Assembly (NCBI RefSeq): GCF_008831285.2
Contig: NC_045142.1
Span: forward strand, 12,912,716-12,976,715
DNA from: Nymphaea colorata
Lineage: Eukaryota > Streptophyta > Magnoliopsida > Nymphaeales > Nymphaeaceae
DNA: 64,000 bases
Reading direction: 5' to 3'
The notes under the pieces were generated by a model. The model did not search any database and had not been told where the DNA came from. It saw nothing but the letters and a program-made list of their open reading frames with translations. The translations under genes were made by a program, and so were the position numbers. Position 1 is the stretch's first letter. The number at the start of each line of letters is the position of its first letter. Shown in pieces: positions 10,005 through 22,969 of the stretch.

Positions 10005-10555
10005 TCATATGAAGTGAGCTAAGAGTAGTACAAAGAAAAATGAAGTGATTTAAAGTTCACCAACAACATTCATAATGATTTATGACACATTTAACAAACG
10101 GGCAACGAACAAATACTATTCTAAAACCAAATAAATTAAAAGTTGATAGAGCTACTTGAATAATAAGATGAAATGAGTTACCAACATGATGCAATAATCC
10201 TGACCTATTAAAGTAACAGAACCTAATACATCAATAAGTATTGATTTATAAATGAAAATGGTCAAGGCCATAAAGGGACACACATGAATGATAACAAGCC
10301 AGCGTAATAAAGAAAATGATACACAACTAGAATTGGCAATTGCTGGTGCTCCATTTGTGGACTTGTTTCCTCGTCTCTATAACCAAGCGAAATCATCAAT
10401 AGGTCCAACAACTTCTATCACATCTCCAACTAGGGGTGGACATCGGGCCCAACCGGCGTGTTTAAAAATAAAAAACATTTTTTAATAATAAAATAATGTT
10501 TTAAAATATAAAATATATTTATTAATAATAAATATATATTATTAAAATAAAAAAA

Positions 10556-10628
<73 letters not shown>

Positions 10629-10850
10629 CTTAAACGGGCCGAACCGACGGCGGCCCAACCCGGCCCGGCCCGACGCCCACCCTTATCTCCAACTATGAAA
10701 CCATGAAAATCACCTTCTCAATTTGCAGCAATAATATGACATTATGAATTGTGCGATTTTTGAACAAAAGCAATATGACATAGACAGGTACTGACACTTG
10801 GTGAGGGCTCTTCTGTTTCTTTGTTTATTGCTATAACACGACTTCGGCAA
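10005..10850. repeat. Tandem duplication, copy B (interrupted by a MITE)
   Basis: The second, more decayed copy of the block at 9246-9830, about 760 bp downstream of it. The exon-like minus-strand frame of copy A is broken here by substitutions, a stop and the 255-bp hAT-type insertion at 10431-10685. The insertion is absent from copy A, so it came after the duplication. Confidence 0.65.
10431..10685. mobile_element. hAT-type MITE (255 bp) with 8-bp TSD
   Basis: Exact 8-bp target duplication TCTCCAAC at 10423-10430 and 10686-10693. Terminal inverted repeats are TAGGGGTGGACATCGGG and, from the other end, TAAGGGTGGGCGTCGGG. GC-rich ends surround an AT core with a TA run of about 65 bases (10557-10622). 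TSD length and the TA(G/A)GGGTGG ends are those of the common plant non-autonomous hAT group. The uninterrupted site is visible in copy A of the duplication. Confidence 0.9.
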
Positions 10851-11502
10851 TACTGTTTTTTGTGGGTTTCTTGTCATTCTGCCTAATGCAATCGAATGAT
10901 TTATCCACCAAGGTCGAACAGGTTGACTATTGACTCCACAGGGAAAGATATGTGTTCTTTCAAACTCCATCATGTTCTTCACCAAGGTCGAAAGACACTT
11001 CATTGCAATGGATAGATTTCTCTACTGCGATCAACTGTTTATGAGGCAACAAACGTCATGGCAGGTCATTAGTGCCAAAGGCATTTAGATATGTAATGTC
11101 TCCAAACACATGTAGGTAAAATCACAAAAATGATTGTAATGTGTTCAAGGGTGTCCAGGTAAAGTTAATGAGAAAAGTGTCATTGCTGTGTTCACGGGCA
11201 TTTATGTAATTTGATAAGACTTTTTTTTTTTATTCATGAACATTTTTCGGAACATATTTTTGACAAATTGGTCACATAAATCCTAATTTCTTCACTGTCT
11301 TGACAAAAATTGCCAAAAACAGTTTTAGGTTTTTTTTTTTAATTAGCCGAGAAAGAAGTATTTTTTAACAACGTCGAAAAGTTTAGTCTGCTTTGCAAAT
11401 ATTCGTTGAAAACGGAAATCGTGCCCTGCTCATCAGACGCTGATTCACTTGTTTCGTAGTTCATAGTTCCTCTCTAGACCCTCCAGGGACGAAGCAGCGT
11501 CC
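10694..11502. other. Remainder of duplication B and upstream region of the membrane-protein gene
   Basis: No gene found. Up to about 10850 is duplication copy B. From about 11200 to 11350 there are several T/A homopolymer runs. About 11400-11502 is more GC-rich and is the likely 5' UTR/promoter of the gene starting at 11503. No clear TATA box was singled out. Confidence 0.4.
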
Positions 11503-14500
11503 ATGGCGAAGAAGGCGGTCATCTCTTTCCCCATGGTCTTCTCCATCCTCTTCGTCTTGTCCTTGAGGCCATCCGCTGCTTCCTACCGGCCTGGAGATAT
11601 CGTCCCAATGAGCAGAATGGGACAATATCACTCTGTAACATTCCTAGCCTTTATCCACGCCTTTTTTTTATTTCTTCCATCTTTGGAAAATTTCACGAGA
11701 AATTAGTCGACGAATCTTTGGTTGGTTTTTCTTGTGAAGCTCAGATGCGCACCCCTTGGCACGATGTGATCGGAAAACACTGTCCCATCTTCGCCGTTAA
11801 TCGCGAGGTATTCAATTATGGGCTCCACTGGTCGGACGATTGAAATTACGATCTTGATTTTTAGGATTCTTAATATTTTTATTTCCTCTTTCTCTGAAAC
11901 AGGTTTTGATGCCCATCGCTAAACCTACCGGTTATACTGGCGCTGATGCCTATAAAATGTAAGGATTTCTACGCGTAGTTTCTCTCATGTTTTATCACCT
12001 TCCTGTGCTTATATTTTCTAGGGATGTCATTTGTTAGTTTGTTGTTATTATCATGACCTATGTGTGTTAAATGAATTCCAAGAGCTAGAAGGGAGCAGTT
12101 ACACCTGATGTATTTTATGTAGCCTTATGATGGATTTTGTGCCAAGTGGTAATGATGTTTGTTCGGCTATGAGTTAGAATAATCCCATGATAATATTACA
12201 TTCATGTTCTATTTGTTTGAAGTAGATGTCTTTCCCAAGCATCCATATATATGGTCACATTTAAGGGATTTGCATTGTCATAGGGTCATGCCGGTGCCCC
12301 TGTACATATTTGCACTGTAATTTGTAAATTTGGTTTAGGAGATTTTTATGCTTGCATAAATGTTACTTGGGAAGGGATTTTACTAGAAGTTGAGTTTTTA
12401 TCTTATCTTTCCTTCATCCATACACTTCATTTGCTTAATTGGTGGTTCTCTTGTTGGTTATTTTGTCTTTGAATGGCATGGCTGGACGAATAGTTGCCCT
12501 ATTCATTTCATCCCTCTGGTTCCCTTTCCCTTTCTGATGCTTCCTTAAGCTGATAGTTTCTGCTTTGCGGATTATGATATAGATTTAGTCACCTTTCTCC
12601 TTTTCTTTCAAGTTTGCATCTTTACGTAAGTGACTGATTGAAACTTTGACGTGTCATGCAGTTCATTCCAAGTTGGAAGGGAGAAATATTTCATCCCATG
12701 GCTACTTGTGATTAATCGCAAAAGCACTGAAGTTCCCATGATTGATGTACACTTGGTTAGACTTATTGCCGATCTCTAGATTTTGAGCAATATGCTTAAT
12801 TTGTGAATATTGCAGTGTCATCTTTCATGTTGTTATATATGGTTCTTGTACAAAGCAATGCTTATTTCTCATGTAATGTTCTTCCAGACGTATTCAGGAA
12901 ATGACATACATGGTGTTACTGCTAAAGTTATTGACATGCCTCATCGCTGTATGTATCTTCTCATCTGCCCATTCTTTTCTTGCTGATGCTTTTTTTTTTC
13001 ATTTTGTTCTTTTCCTTTTCTTGCTTCTCATTTTCTTGTCAACTAGAGTTTTATTGTATATTTGCATCTTATTGGAAACCAATTACCTACCTGATTGTGG
13101 TTGTGAAGTTTGTCTTTACATTCATAAAGTGCTTCTACTTCCAGCTGCAATTTAAATAAATGTTGTTATTTTGGTGACTGTTAACTATTAAGACAAGAAA
13201 ACCCCATTGTTCATGTTGGCGGTTCTATAGCTTATTTATCTTAGGTTTTAAGCTTTTCTGCCTTATCTCGAGTAGGAGAAAACCATTTACTAGTGCAAGA
13301 ATTCAATTATTTGAACAACTTGAGTGGTGAAAATGTGACTTGGTATTTCTTATCACAAGTCACTTGCTAATGAATGATTATCTCGTACAATGTTTTTTAT
13401 GTCTTTAATTGAATTTAATTAATATGCCATGGGGAACTAGTGCATTTGGAAAATACAAGAGATTCAACACAGACCCACAAGTATGAACTTAGAAGCTCTG
13501 AGTACACAACTAATAACGCTGCTTCAGTGAAAAGGAAAATATTCATTAAATAACACATGTAGAATATAAAGGAAGGCAAAGCCTCAACACATACAGGGAA
13601 GAAAAGGAGCTAGCTGAACGGCTGGCCTAGTCAACCAATTATTGGCTGAAAGACAGGGCAGAAAGGAAAAAAGATGAAAAAGCGAAAATAAAATGCAAAA
13701 AGGACCAATAGATCACAAATGAATGGAGAATATGCATATTGTGTGTGAACCAAGAATACTATATATGCACTATCTGCACATATACAGATACGGTCCTTGA
13801 AGCACATACACACTGACACACATAAAAGAGTTCAGCTTTGACATCCAAGCTCTTGCTTGAGGCAGGGAAAGATAAGATGGGGTTTAAGTTTGGCTAGAAT
13901 GGACTGCTCTATTGGTGCTGAGGAATGTTTGAAACCATGGAAGTGAAAATCAAGCCTCAGACAAGCTCTTTTGGTTTTTTTTTTTTGTAATTCTTTCTAG
14001 TAACTGGAATTCCTTTAGGATAAAGTTGAATTAGAATTGAACTGTGAAACACTGGCAAATGTAGTATTCCTTTGGGCTGAAAATGAGATAAGAATTTTCA
14101 GTTCAGAAACAGCTATAGTTGCACTTTTCAGGCTTAGGAACTGCACCTATGTATTTGCTTGGAATCTGGTCATTCTTTGTTCTTTAGTTATTGATCAACT
14201 TTCAAATCAAGGTGGTATAAACATGCCTTCATTCATGCAGATATTGAACTTCACCAGGACATACGGAAGCAATTCTGGGATCCTGAACATTGGCCAAAAC
14301 ATGTGCTTGTCCGCTACACATGGTTAGATCCTATGAATTGCTCTTGTTTGTGTAGGCTGTTCATATGCTATGCTATAATTGCTGGATGCCTTAGCATGGA
14401 GAGAGAATAATATTAGACTGCAACTTTTCTGCATGTTTATAGCTATTATTCATTTGATTATAAAAATTTGCAAATTTCTTGTTTGTTGTGCAATTTGGAT

Positions 14501-17494
14501 GTCAAATACACATCCAAAGGTACACGTGAATTTAAGGTCTAAGGAAAACATATCGCTTATATTTTAACTATGTGGATATTGCTTCATGAACATTTTGTCA
14601 TGTAGAAATTTCACAGAGATGGTGACTTTAGTGTCTATAAATGGATATTTTGGTTGTAGTTTATAAGTGTACTTTTTATGAACCATTTGTAGTTTGAAAT
14701 GGCTTCTGGCCTTCTAAAAGTGAGATTTCTTATAAATCTCTTACACTTCTAACAAGGGGCCTACCTTCTTTTGTAGCTTATCTGAACTCGAGGATGAATC
14801 CATGCCAAAAGTGTGATTTGGATACTGAAAAGATAGTCCATCATGCAGTTTCTTACTTTACCCCAAAGCCACATATATTGCATCTTTTTTTAAAAAAAAG
14901 AAACATGATATTAACATTAGAAAAGATAGATTAAAAAAAAAGGTTTAACATATTTTTTTTGCACGCTTTACTCCTGCCACTGAAGCTGCTTACAAAAAGG
15001 TGTTGTTGCTACATTGCACGATTCTTCAAAAAGAGGGCCGCCCCTGGGCATGCCAGTGCATGTCGCGTGCTGCTGACCGCATCCACCTTTTTTCAGTAAA
15101 AAAAAAAAAACTTTTCCATGTAAAAAGCACTGCTTTCTTCTCTCACCCATGCCATTCTTTTCAGTGACCGTAAACCTAAAGATATCAACACTCTTCTCCC
15201 TTGTCTTCTCATTTCTTTCTCTCTTCCTTTTCTTTCCTTTTTCCTTTTCTCTTTCTCCTTTTCTTACGCTCTTATTTTCCCCTGCTCTCTCTCTCTCTCT
15301 CTCATCCCTTAAAAAAGATGATAGGTCTGCCCCTATTTTTTAAAATAATTGTTTTGTTCAACATAAAATTTAAACAATGGACTAAAATGACCTTCAAAAT
15401 AAATTTTGATTTTCAGAAAAAAATATTAATAGGTATATATTTTTTTACTGAACTTCGCACATTTCCATGTTCTAATTTTCATTTGTGACTGCACTAGTTT
15501 GCTACATTGGGTATCCTTCATGATGTTGTGATTGTGAATGTTAGCTCTAGTTGTCATTGTTTAAATTTTAAACTTAAATTAAATTATTCATCATCATTTT
15601 TATCATTTTATCTGGTTGTTTTCGATGTTTTCTTATTAGTTTCTCACTTGTTTTATTTTTACCTAATTTTTGTGATATTATTTATTTGTTTCCAAATTGC
15701 AGAAGACTTTCTTGAGAAAAACAAGTTTGCCAAAGAATACCCAAGAAAAACCTCTTCATTGAAAACCTGAGAATAATATAATGAGTTGGCCTTAGATCCT
15801 GTACTTGCGCATCTGATTCTTGTTCTTGCTTCAGTGGTTGGCACTGACTGTTGATGTTTGGAAGTAGTCATCACTCTTCTATCGAAGTATTAGAATATCC
15901 CCTGTATTTCCTGGGAGCATGAAGATCCTATAACTCTTGCATCACAAGCGGATGATAATTATTCATCTTACGAAGACTATATAGTTCCTTCTAAGTGGAA
16001 GACCAGTGTTCTTTTTCTTTTGAACCATGAAACATAGGAACCCACTTCTAGAAGAAACTTTCAACTGAACACACTTTAAGGTGATGGAATGAGGTGCTAG
16101 CCACTCATTGATTTGATGGATTAAGCCACCGTAAAAGAGGCGCAAGGAAGCTTGGTAGAGTGGAAAGGGGCCTCGATTATTGTGGATAGTCCAATTCAAG
16201 CTCTACGGGCATTATTTATTTTGCATTGGTGCTGTGCATATCATATTGTCGTATGATACATCACAATGTTTAATGTAACAGTTGAGAAAACTGTTACGTT
16301 ACACCCTTGTAACTAGTTATAGGAGTGTAACTACCTTTTATGATACTGTGTTGTATTGCATGTTACGGTACAATACACCTTGTATTACTCTATATGAGGT
16401 TGGCAGATGAAAGGAGATCTGGATCCCTTTTTTCCATTGGGGTTTAAAACTCCCTTCACACTCAATGCAAAACCCTCGCAGTTGTACTGATAAATTGTTA
16501 TGGATGTGTTTGTGTGTTTCTTTTATGAATTTAGTTTTTAACTTTTTGTACTTACCTGAACGGGGTCGATCGATGATCAAGAAGGCTGATGGCCTGGGTT
16601 GACTGCCTCCATTGCAATTGGGAGGAGAGTCCCTCCACCACCTCCCCAAGTTGGAGAGTGGATGTCATAATTTGTGGTAGCGGGGGAACACATTCACAAG
16701 CCCCCACCAAATACAAAATAAAATTTGAGATAGTTTCTAATGTTTGGGTTTTGAGTTGTGAGTGTAGTTGTCTTCAGTAGAGTTAAAATGGATTTGATGC
16801 CACTTTGGGGAGGCCAGGTTAAGGTTTGATTTCATACAGGGCTGCGCGTGATTAGGGCACTGGCTTGCTATTTGAAACTAAACTCATAAGAGAGAGAGAG
16901 AGAGATGTCTTAGATTTGGCTTTATAGCTGGACAAGGAGGTCTCAGAACCTCAAGTATGTCAGAGAGCAGTTGCAACTAGAGAAACTGTTTCCTGTTACT
17001 GTCCCCATTTTCATAATTGCCAATTGGTCTTCCATAATTTGCATATTTCTTTACTATGATTTGTAATTTTCCTTCTAGGGAGGAGAAATCAGAGATCGAT
17101 GTTGCTGGTGGCTTTTATGTACTATTTGCTTCAGGTAATGCAGATATATTATTGCAGATGCACATATACCTGAGGTACACATGCACAGTTGCACACTAAT
17201 CCAAGTCAAAATCATTCAAAAACCTCTGATGATGTTTACAGGGCTTGTATTATCATTTATTCTGGCAATCTATGTGTTGCAATCCTCCCAAGACAAGTTA
17301 GCAAGGTAATTTCTTGCCTGATTTTGACAAGGTCCATTTGCTTTTGTATTTCTAATTTCCTCCTATCTCACTTCATAAAGCACTTGCATGGTATAGAGAA
17401 ACCAATAAATGGTTCTAACCATCCTTTAATATTCAGATTTGTAAAGGAGACCATTGCTGAAAGCAGCGTACCTGGAGAGGCAAAGGTTGAGTAA
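11503..17494 (+). CDS. Conserved plant membrane/secretory protein of unknown function (9 exons)
   Basis: Exons: 11503-11634, 11745-11807, 11903-11958, 12662-12755, 12888-12948, 14241-14322, 17079-17134, 17242-17305 and 17437-17494 (TAA). All introns are GT/AG and phases agree, giving 221 residues. The N terminus (MAKKAVISFPMVFSILFVLS then RPSAASYRPGD) is a signal peptide. The middle is hydrophilic (QYHSMRTPWHDVIGKHCPIF, TGYTGADAYKISFQVGREKY, PEHWPKHVLVRYTWEEK). Near the C terminus GLVLSFILAIYVLQSS is a single membrane span, followed by about 28 residues. This predicts a type I protein with a lumenal domain of about 145 residues. The fit of nine short exons to one frame makes the model strong. 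I do not recognise a named family, so no function is claimed. Intron 6 (14323-17078) carries repeat debris. Confidence 0.88.
14860..16200. other. Repeat-rich part of intron 6 in the unknown membrane-protein gene
   Basis: Holds poly-A/T runs (14887-14945, 15095), a CT-rich tract (15195-15310) and, at about 15560-15780, a degraded sequence resembling the hAT MITE at 45366-45769 (both encode, in opposite orientation, a FLLVSHLF-like low-complexity string and then lysine-rich text). No coding function is inferred. Confidence 0.45.
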
Positions 17495-19254
17495 CTTCCT
17501 TTATTCTCACAAATGGTGCTACTAATTCTTTGACAAAACTGCTATGCAAGGCTGCATGGAATTGATCAAGTACTTGTCCACAATTTGGTTTCTACTTTTG
17601 GAGATCCTAGAAGGTAGACGGGGGGCTGGAAGTGCTACTGAAAGTCATATTTTCTTCTAGCTGAATGTATGCTTTTGTTCCATGAGGTTGCTCGATACTG
17701 AAACCATTTCCTCTGCTCAGTTGAGACCTCCATGTTTTCCACTGAACTATAAAGACAACAAGCTTTCATTTTTTATGGGTAGCTTTTTTTAATGCAGATC
17801 CTATTTGTGAGTGTTGTTGCTATGATATAAAGTTTGATTGATATATCTGTCAGACTGCTGTACCTATGTAGTGCTGTGCGACCCATGCTTATTTTGTGCA
17901 TAAAAAGGAAAAGGAGTAACGTGTTCGTTGGTACATTAACATCGTAACACCACAGTCGTACCACCAAAGTTGTACTTGATAGCTAACTTAGGTTATGGTC
18001 ACGTGCTGCATAGTGACAAGAAGGTGATCTAGATGCAGGTGCCTATATGGAGAGTTTTGGTTTGGGGTCTGACACCTTAACACCGTTGGACGTGGGCTTC
18101 GGTTGAATTTGGTACAGCCAAAAAATTAAAATTTTGAAACCACATTTTGATGTGTTTTGTGCACCGTACTTGTGCATGAAAAAACTGTGCAGGAGGATGA
18201 TTGTGGGACCCATAAAATCTTTTTTTCCATCTAAACCTTGAATAGAAAATGGATTGACTGCACATGCTTGCACTTTTACTTTATGTGCTTTTTCTTTGTA
18301 AAACCTTGCTTTGCAAGCTTGCATGGCCTTTTGCTGTAACTGTGGCTGTGAATAGTTTATTGTCATCTCCAGTTGTTCCTTTCTCGCATGGGTTGTCGGC
18401 TTCAATCACATTTACGATCTACCGATTTTGCCTTGATAAAGAAATTCATCCATTTCCTTGGAAGAGTCGGCCTTGGTGGAGGGTCGACCTGCATTAGTGA
18501 CAGAGTTTGAAGATGTCAAATCATCTGTCATCTTCATCTTCATGAAGCACAATGGCATGAAGTCATGAAGATGAAAAAAATATTATTATAAGAATTCATA
18601 TTGAAGAAAGGTATAGAGAAACAAAAATACGAAGTCCGAGGTCATAAGAAGCAGTGAGTAGATCCATTATCCATATACCGTCATGCTTTTGTTCTGAATT
18701 GTATGATTTGTTTATAATGTCACACTGTTATTGCAGATTTAGAACTTCATGTCCATGGTTGGACATTCAAAAAAATCAAATGAATTTTTCCACCTACTGA
18801 CAAGCTTGCTTGGTTACAGACTTGACAAGTGAATGCTACCACAAGTATGAAACTCCGTTTTCTGCCCACCGTATCTTGATTAGCAACCGGTTGGATATTA
18901 GAGTCGATCAATTAATATATTGCACCTTTGAAAGAAACCATACATCTTGGAACCAAATCAGACATTGGTTTTCGCCTGAGATTAGTAAAACACACCATGG
19001 AACTTAAGTGGACACTAGTTTCACCTGTAAACCATGGAATGAAATCACATAACTTTTTTGTCATAAATTGCTATATTTTTATCTTCTTCAAATTACGTCA
19101 GGGCATAAATCTCTTGTCTATTTTGCTTTCACCTAAAATCCTTTTATTTTCCCGTTTAATCTAATCCTGTTAGTAATCAAATTGTGCTTTATTACATTTT
19201 AAATCAAATGAAAATTGATTCATTGGAATTTGCCCTGCTGATCGTTTTGTAACA
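17495..19254. other. Intergenic stretch after the unknown membrane-protein gene
   Basis: It begins with the presumed 3' UTR. No coding homology was recognised in the rest. A short GAAGATG-rich patch near 18500-18580 is the only local repeat noted. Confidence 0.4.
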
Positions 19255-20728
19255 GTGCCATCATCATCATTTGGTAGCAGTGAAAAATATGAAAATCAAT
19301 GGAAAGTAGACAATTTTTTGAATGACAAAACCAACAATATTATTTCACATAAAAATTTGTGGTCAAAAATATTTTCACGTAAGTGCATGAATGATGCACC
19401 TCGAAGTACAGTTGCTGCAAGCAATATGATAGATAAAGTTAATGAAAAAACTATTTCCAATTGTTAGCACGATACAAGTGTTGTCATTGATAGTACTTTT
19501 CTAGCAATAGGAACATGGTTTGATAATGAGAACGACACATACAAGCTTTATAATTCTTATCCACTGAAAGATGGATTTAGTGTAAGAAAGTTCACTTCGA
19601 TAAAATGCATAGGGGTCAACTTGTGGAGGCCATGTTTGTCCTAAGCAAGGCTAAAAGAACTCGAGTGAAAGTGCAAAAAAGAATAGACTTGATATATGAT
19701 GCGGTCATCCAGTGAAGATTGTACTAAGAAAGTTTTGTAATGGAAAATATGTTGTACATGTTTTATACATGATCACAACCAAACTTTGGCACCTCTTCAC
19801 ATGTCCGCCATATTGAGGTCGCATCTTAAAATGATGTCTTCACGTTCTGCAATGCAATAGGTGAACTAGCAAATATTGTTGGCGTTCTACTGAGGAAGCC
19901 ATACAATTACTTTGTGAAGGTAGATGTCAGTTGCAAAATTGTGCCATTTACAAACATGGATTATAAAATGCACTTGAGGAGAAAAAAAACAGAGACCACA
20001 AAAATGGACACGCACTTCAGTTGATTACTTGCACAAGAAAATCAAACACTACACTGGTTTTTATAGTGCAATACAATTAGATGAAGATAGATATGCCATA
20101 AATATATTTTAAGCAAACTCAATGTCAAGAGTTTATTATTAATGCTCCAATGATCTTGTCTTTTGACATAATTATAAAGGTTAATACTCATCAGTTACCA
20201 TTTGCCCAAGTTGTATGCGCAAACTATCATTTATGGAGTTGCATTTTTTTACTATAGTTTTGTTTGGTCAATATGTAGATCTTGAGTAGTTGTTCAAAGT
20301 CTTCATAGAAGCCATGAATGGGAAGCACCTCACATTGTGCTTATAAACAGTGAAAATGCAATTGCAGCGTGTGATCGCATGTATGGCAAATGCACAACAT
20401 CGACCCTTTTTGTAGCATATCTTCAAAAATGTAACAAACAAATATGCCATATAATGAACCAAAAAGTAACTTCGAGGAAAGTTTTGCAAGTACTTACGCA
20501 CAAAAATATTGAAACCTTTCAATATGCACAAGAACAAATAATCTGCACACATAACTTTGAAGAGAATATTTAGTTGCCAAGATTGTACAAAGACAAAAAT
20601 ATATGCATTAACATGCAAAATACAGTAGCTTCGTGCAGATTTGACACCAAAAAGCAAATAGTTGAGAGCATGCCTACTGCACTAAAAAACTAGTCAACTT
20701 TTGTTTTAACAATTTTTCAAAATGAATT

Positions 20729-20811
<83 letters not shown>

Positions 20812-21150
20812 TAATGGACAGACGTAAAAAGAGTGAGGTTGAAGGTGTGAAAACCTTCAAGACACACCCTCAACTTTGGGCATGAAAATGTTGATACAAC
20901 CTGTAGCTCTACACCTCAGCTGCATTTGAAAGGTTTAAGATGAAAATTGTACCAGCCATGAATTGTAATGTAGGTGGGCATGCGAGAATCAAGTGTGCAT
21001 GGGTACTATGTGGTATAGTAGGGAGAAGTGTCTCGAAAAAGGAGACATAAGTTACATATAAAGATGACAATATAGTGGTTGAATGTATGTGCAAAATGTA
21101 GGTTACATTATCATGCCTTGAATGTAAGGCCCTATACTTTTCTTGCATAA
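19255..21150 (+). pseudogene. FAR1/FHY3-like (MULE-derived) transposase pseudogene
   Basis: Fragments of a FAR1-type protein can be followed in several frames with stops between them. The FAR1 DNA-binding domain is seen near 19505-19590 (GTWFDNENDTYKLYNSY, then DGFSVRKF) and near 19715-19850 (VKIVLRKFCNGKYVVHVLY, then an HNQ and ILRSHLK). MULE-transposase-like text follows near 19965-20060 (MDTHFS..LLAQENQTLHW) and 20290-20440 (LFKVFIEAMNGKH, then HIFKNVTNK). A degraded SWIM zinc finger lies near 21075-21145 (VECMCKM...CLECKAL). The family comprises Mutator-like transposases and host regulators domesticated from them. Frame breaks and a TA/TG microsatellite at 20733-20808 show it is dead. No terminal repeats were identified. 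Confidence 0.8.
20733..20808. repeat. (TA)n(TG)n microsatellite
   Basis: A compound run of TA followed by about 46 bases of TG inside the FAR1-like pseudogene. Long alternating purine-pyrimidine runs of this kind are length-variable. Confidence 0.95.
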
Positions 21151-21724
21151 AATAAACAAAAAGTTAATTATGGAGGTAAATAGAATATAAATATATATTG
21201 TGGACATATGATAATATATAAATGCAAATCCATAAGGATATGGGATTTGGTCAACATGGAAGCAAGAAGTCAAAATTCATTGATGGAAGGAACATAGACT
21301 AGAGAAAATGATAGTCATGGAAGTCAAAAAGTAACTCATTTTCGTACATGGCATTGTGGATAATACTAACTATGAAATAAAAATAATATTTAATGAACAT
21401 CACATGAGGACATTTAGTGTTTAGTACTCTTCCACTTCTTTTGTTAAATGGGAAGCTGTGTTTCTCACAATAATAGTAAATTAAAAATATTTATTCAAAA
21501 AGAAAAAAAAAAAGAAGGTGGAAAAGAAATTGACACAATTTTCAATTTAAAAGAGTGACCTTTTATTTTCTGCAATAGCTTTATGAAATAGATAACCAAA
21601 AAGAGAGGAAGAGAGAGAAGATATCTCTTATGTTGCATCCCTCCCTAGTCCCGAAGAATGAAGGTTGGTACAAGTGAAGTTGTGACTAGAGTTGAGTGAA
21701 CATATGACAGTTTCTATTAGAAAA

Positions 21725-21727
<3 letters not shown>

Positions 21728-21771
<44 letters not shown>
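21728..21771. repeat. (TA)n microsatellite
   Basis: About 44 bases of uninterrupted TA in AT-rich, gene-free DNA between the FAR1-like pseudogene and the Gypsy remnant. Confidence 0.95.
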
Positions 21772-21773
<2 letters not shown>

Positions 21774-21913
21774 GATGTGAATATATGTTTTTCAAAAGAA
21801 AGAAGGTGATTTGGATCAGTTAGAATATTGTGGAAGATGTTTTAGACAGTGTCATATTAAAAGATTTGTTGGCAGGCTTGTGACAATAAAGGTATGAGAA
21901 ATATACTCACACA

Positions 21914-22249
21914 AGGCCAGGCATTGGGCTGGCCTGGCTGGATAAGAAGTTAAGCTTGGCCATGCTGCAGCCCGTGACTGCAACCTGGGCCTAGCACGAC
22001 TGCCCATCCTAGCCTGGAGGCCTAGCCAGTTCAATTAGATTAAAAAAAATAATATAATTTAATATATAAAATAACTGATTATAACAAAAAATATAATTAT
22101 ATTGAACTAAAATAATATTAAAATAAGTTATCAGCTTAAATGGGGCCAACTCAGCGCGGGCCTGTGGGCCAGCCCGACAACCAATTTTATGGCCTGAGTC
22201 GGTTTGGGCACTGAGTACTGGTCGGTACGTGGCCCAATGCCCATCCCTA
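21914..22249. mobile_element. Degraded hAT-type MITE
   Basis: GC-rich ends and an AT-rich core, as in the MITE at 10431-10685. Read inwards, the right end starts TAGGGATGGGCATTGGGC and the left end reads AAGGCCAGGCATTGGGC, so the inverted repeat is recognisable but worn. No intact 8-bp target duplication is left, so the exact left edge is uncertain. Confidence 0.6.
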
Positions 22250-22969
22250 TCCTTATATGGTCAAACATGTAGTTTATGCATTTTTCTATAAGGTAAATAT
22301 ATTTATGTATGAGAAATATTATTCCTACACCCGTGGAACATATTGTTTATGTATATTTTGGTTTGTAAATATTTATATATATGCATGGAAAACATTCCTA
22401 CATAGATGAAACGTGTGGGTATGTAAATACAAGCATGAAGAAGGAATATATATAGGTATAGACATTTGTAAGAGGATCATATCATTTTTAGTATAGGATA
22501 TATATCGTGTTTGGTGTAACAAGATGTATCAAGAATGCATATGAGTAAGACCACATATGTCGGGCACTAAACATTATATATTGCAAACACACAAACCTGT
22601 GTGAAACACGTAGCAATTGTAAGAACCAGCAAATCTGTTGTGGGACACGTGATAATTGTACGACACATTTAGCAACTTGTGAGATTTCTGTGCTAATTAA
22701 TACGATATATGCAACAGCTTGGTTCTTACATTATGCTCAAGAGATCCACTTGCTGTGCTATGTACAAATAGTTGCATGTGATGCAAATATATTGTATCAT
22801 GAAGATTTAAATTCCTCATTGTATTTTCTTATGCCTATTGTAGAGCGATTGATGTAATATTATTATGTGTAAACTTTCGTACTTGACTTCCTTACATATG
22901 TAAATTAAATAGCATGAAATAAGGGTGAGGCATTTGAGGTAGAGGTAGGAGCTCTCAAAGCACAAGGAA

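Noticed and set aside
15149-15488. Serine/leucine/phenylalanine-rich frames in intron 6 of the membrane-protein gene
   Set aside because: Explained by a CT-rich tract in an intron.
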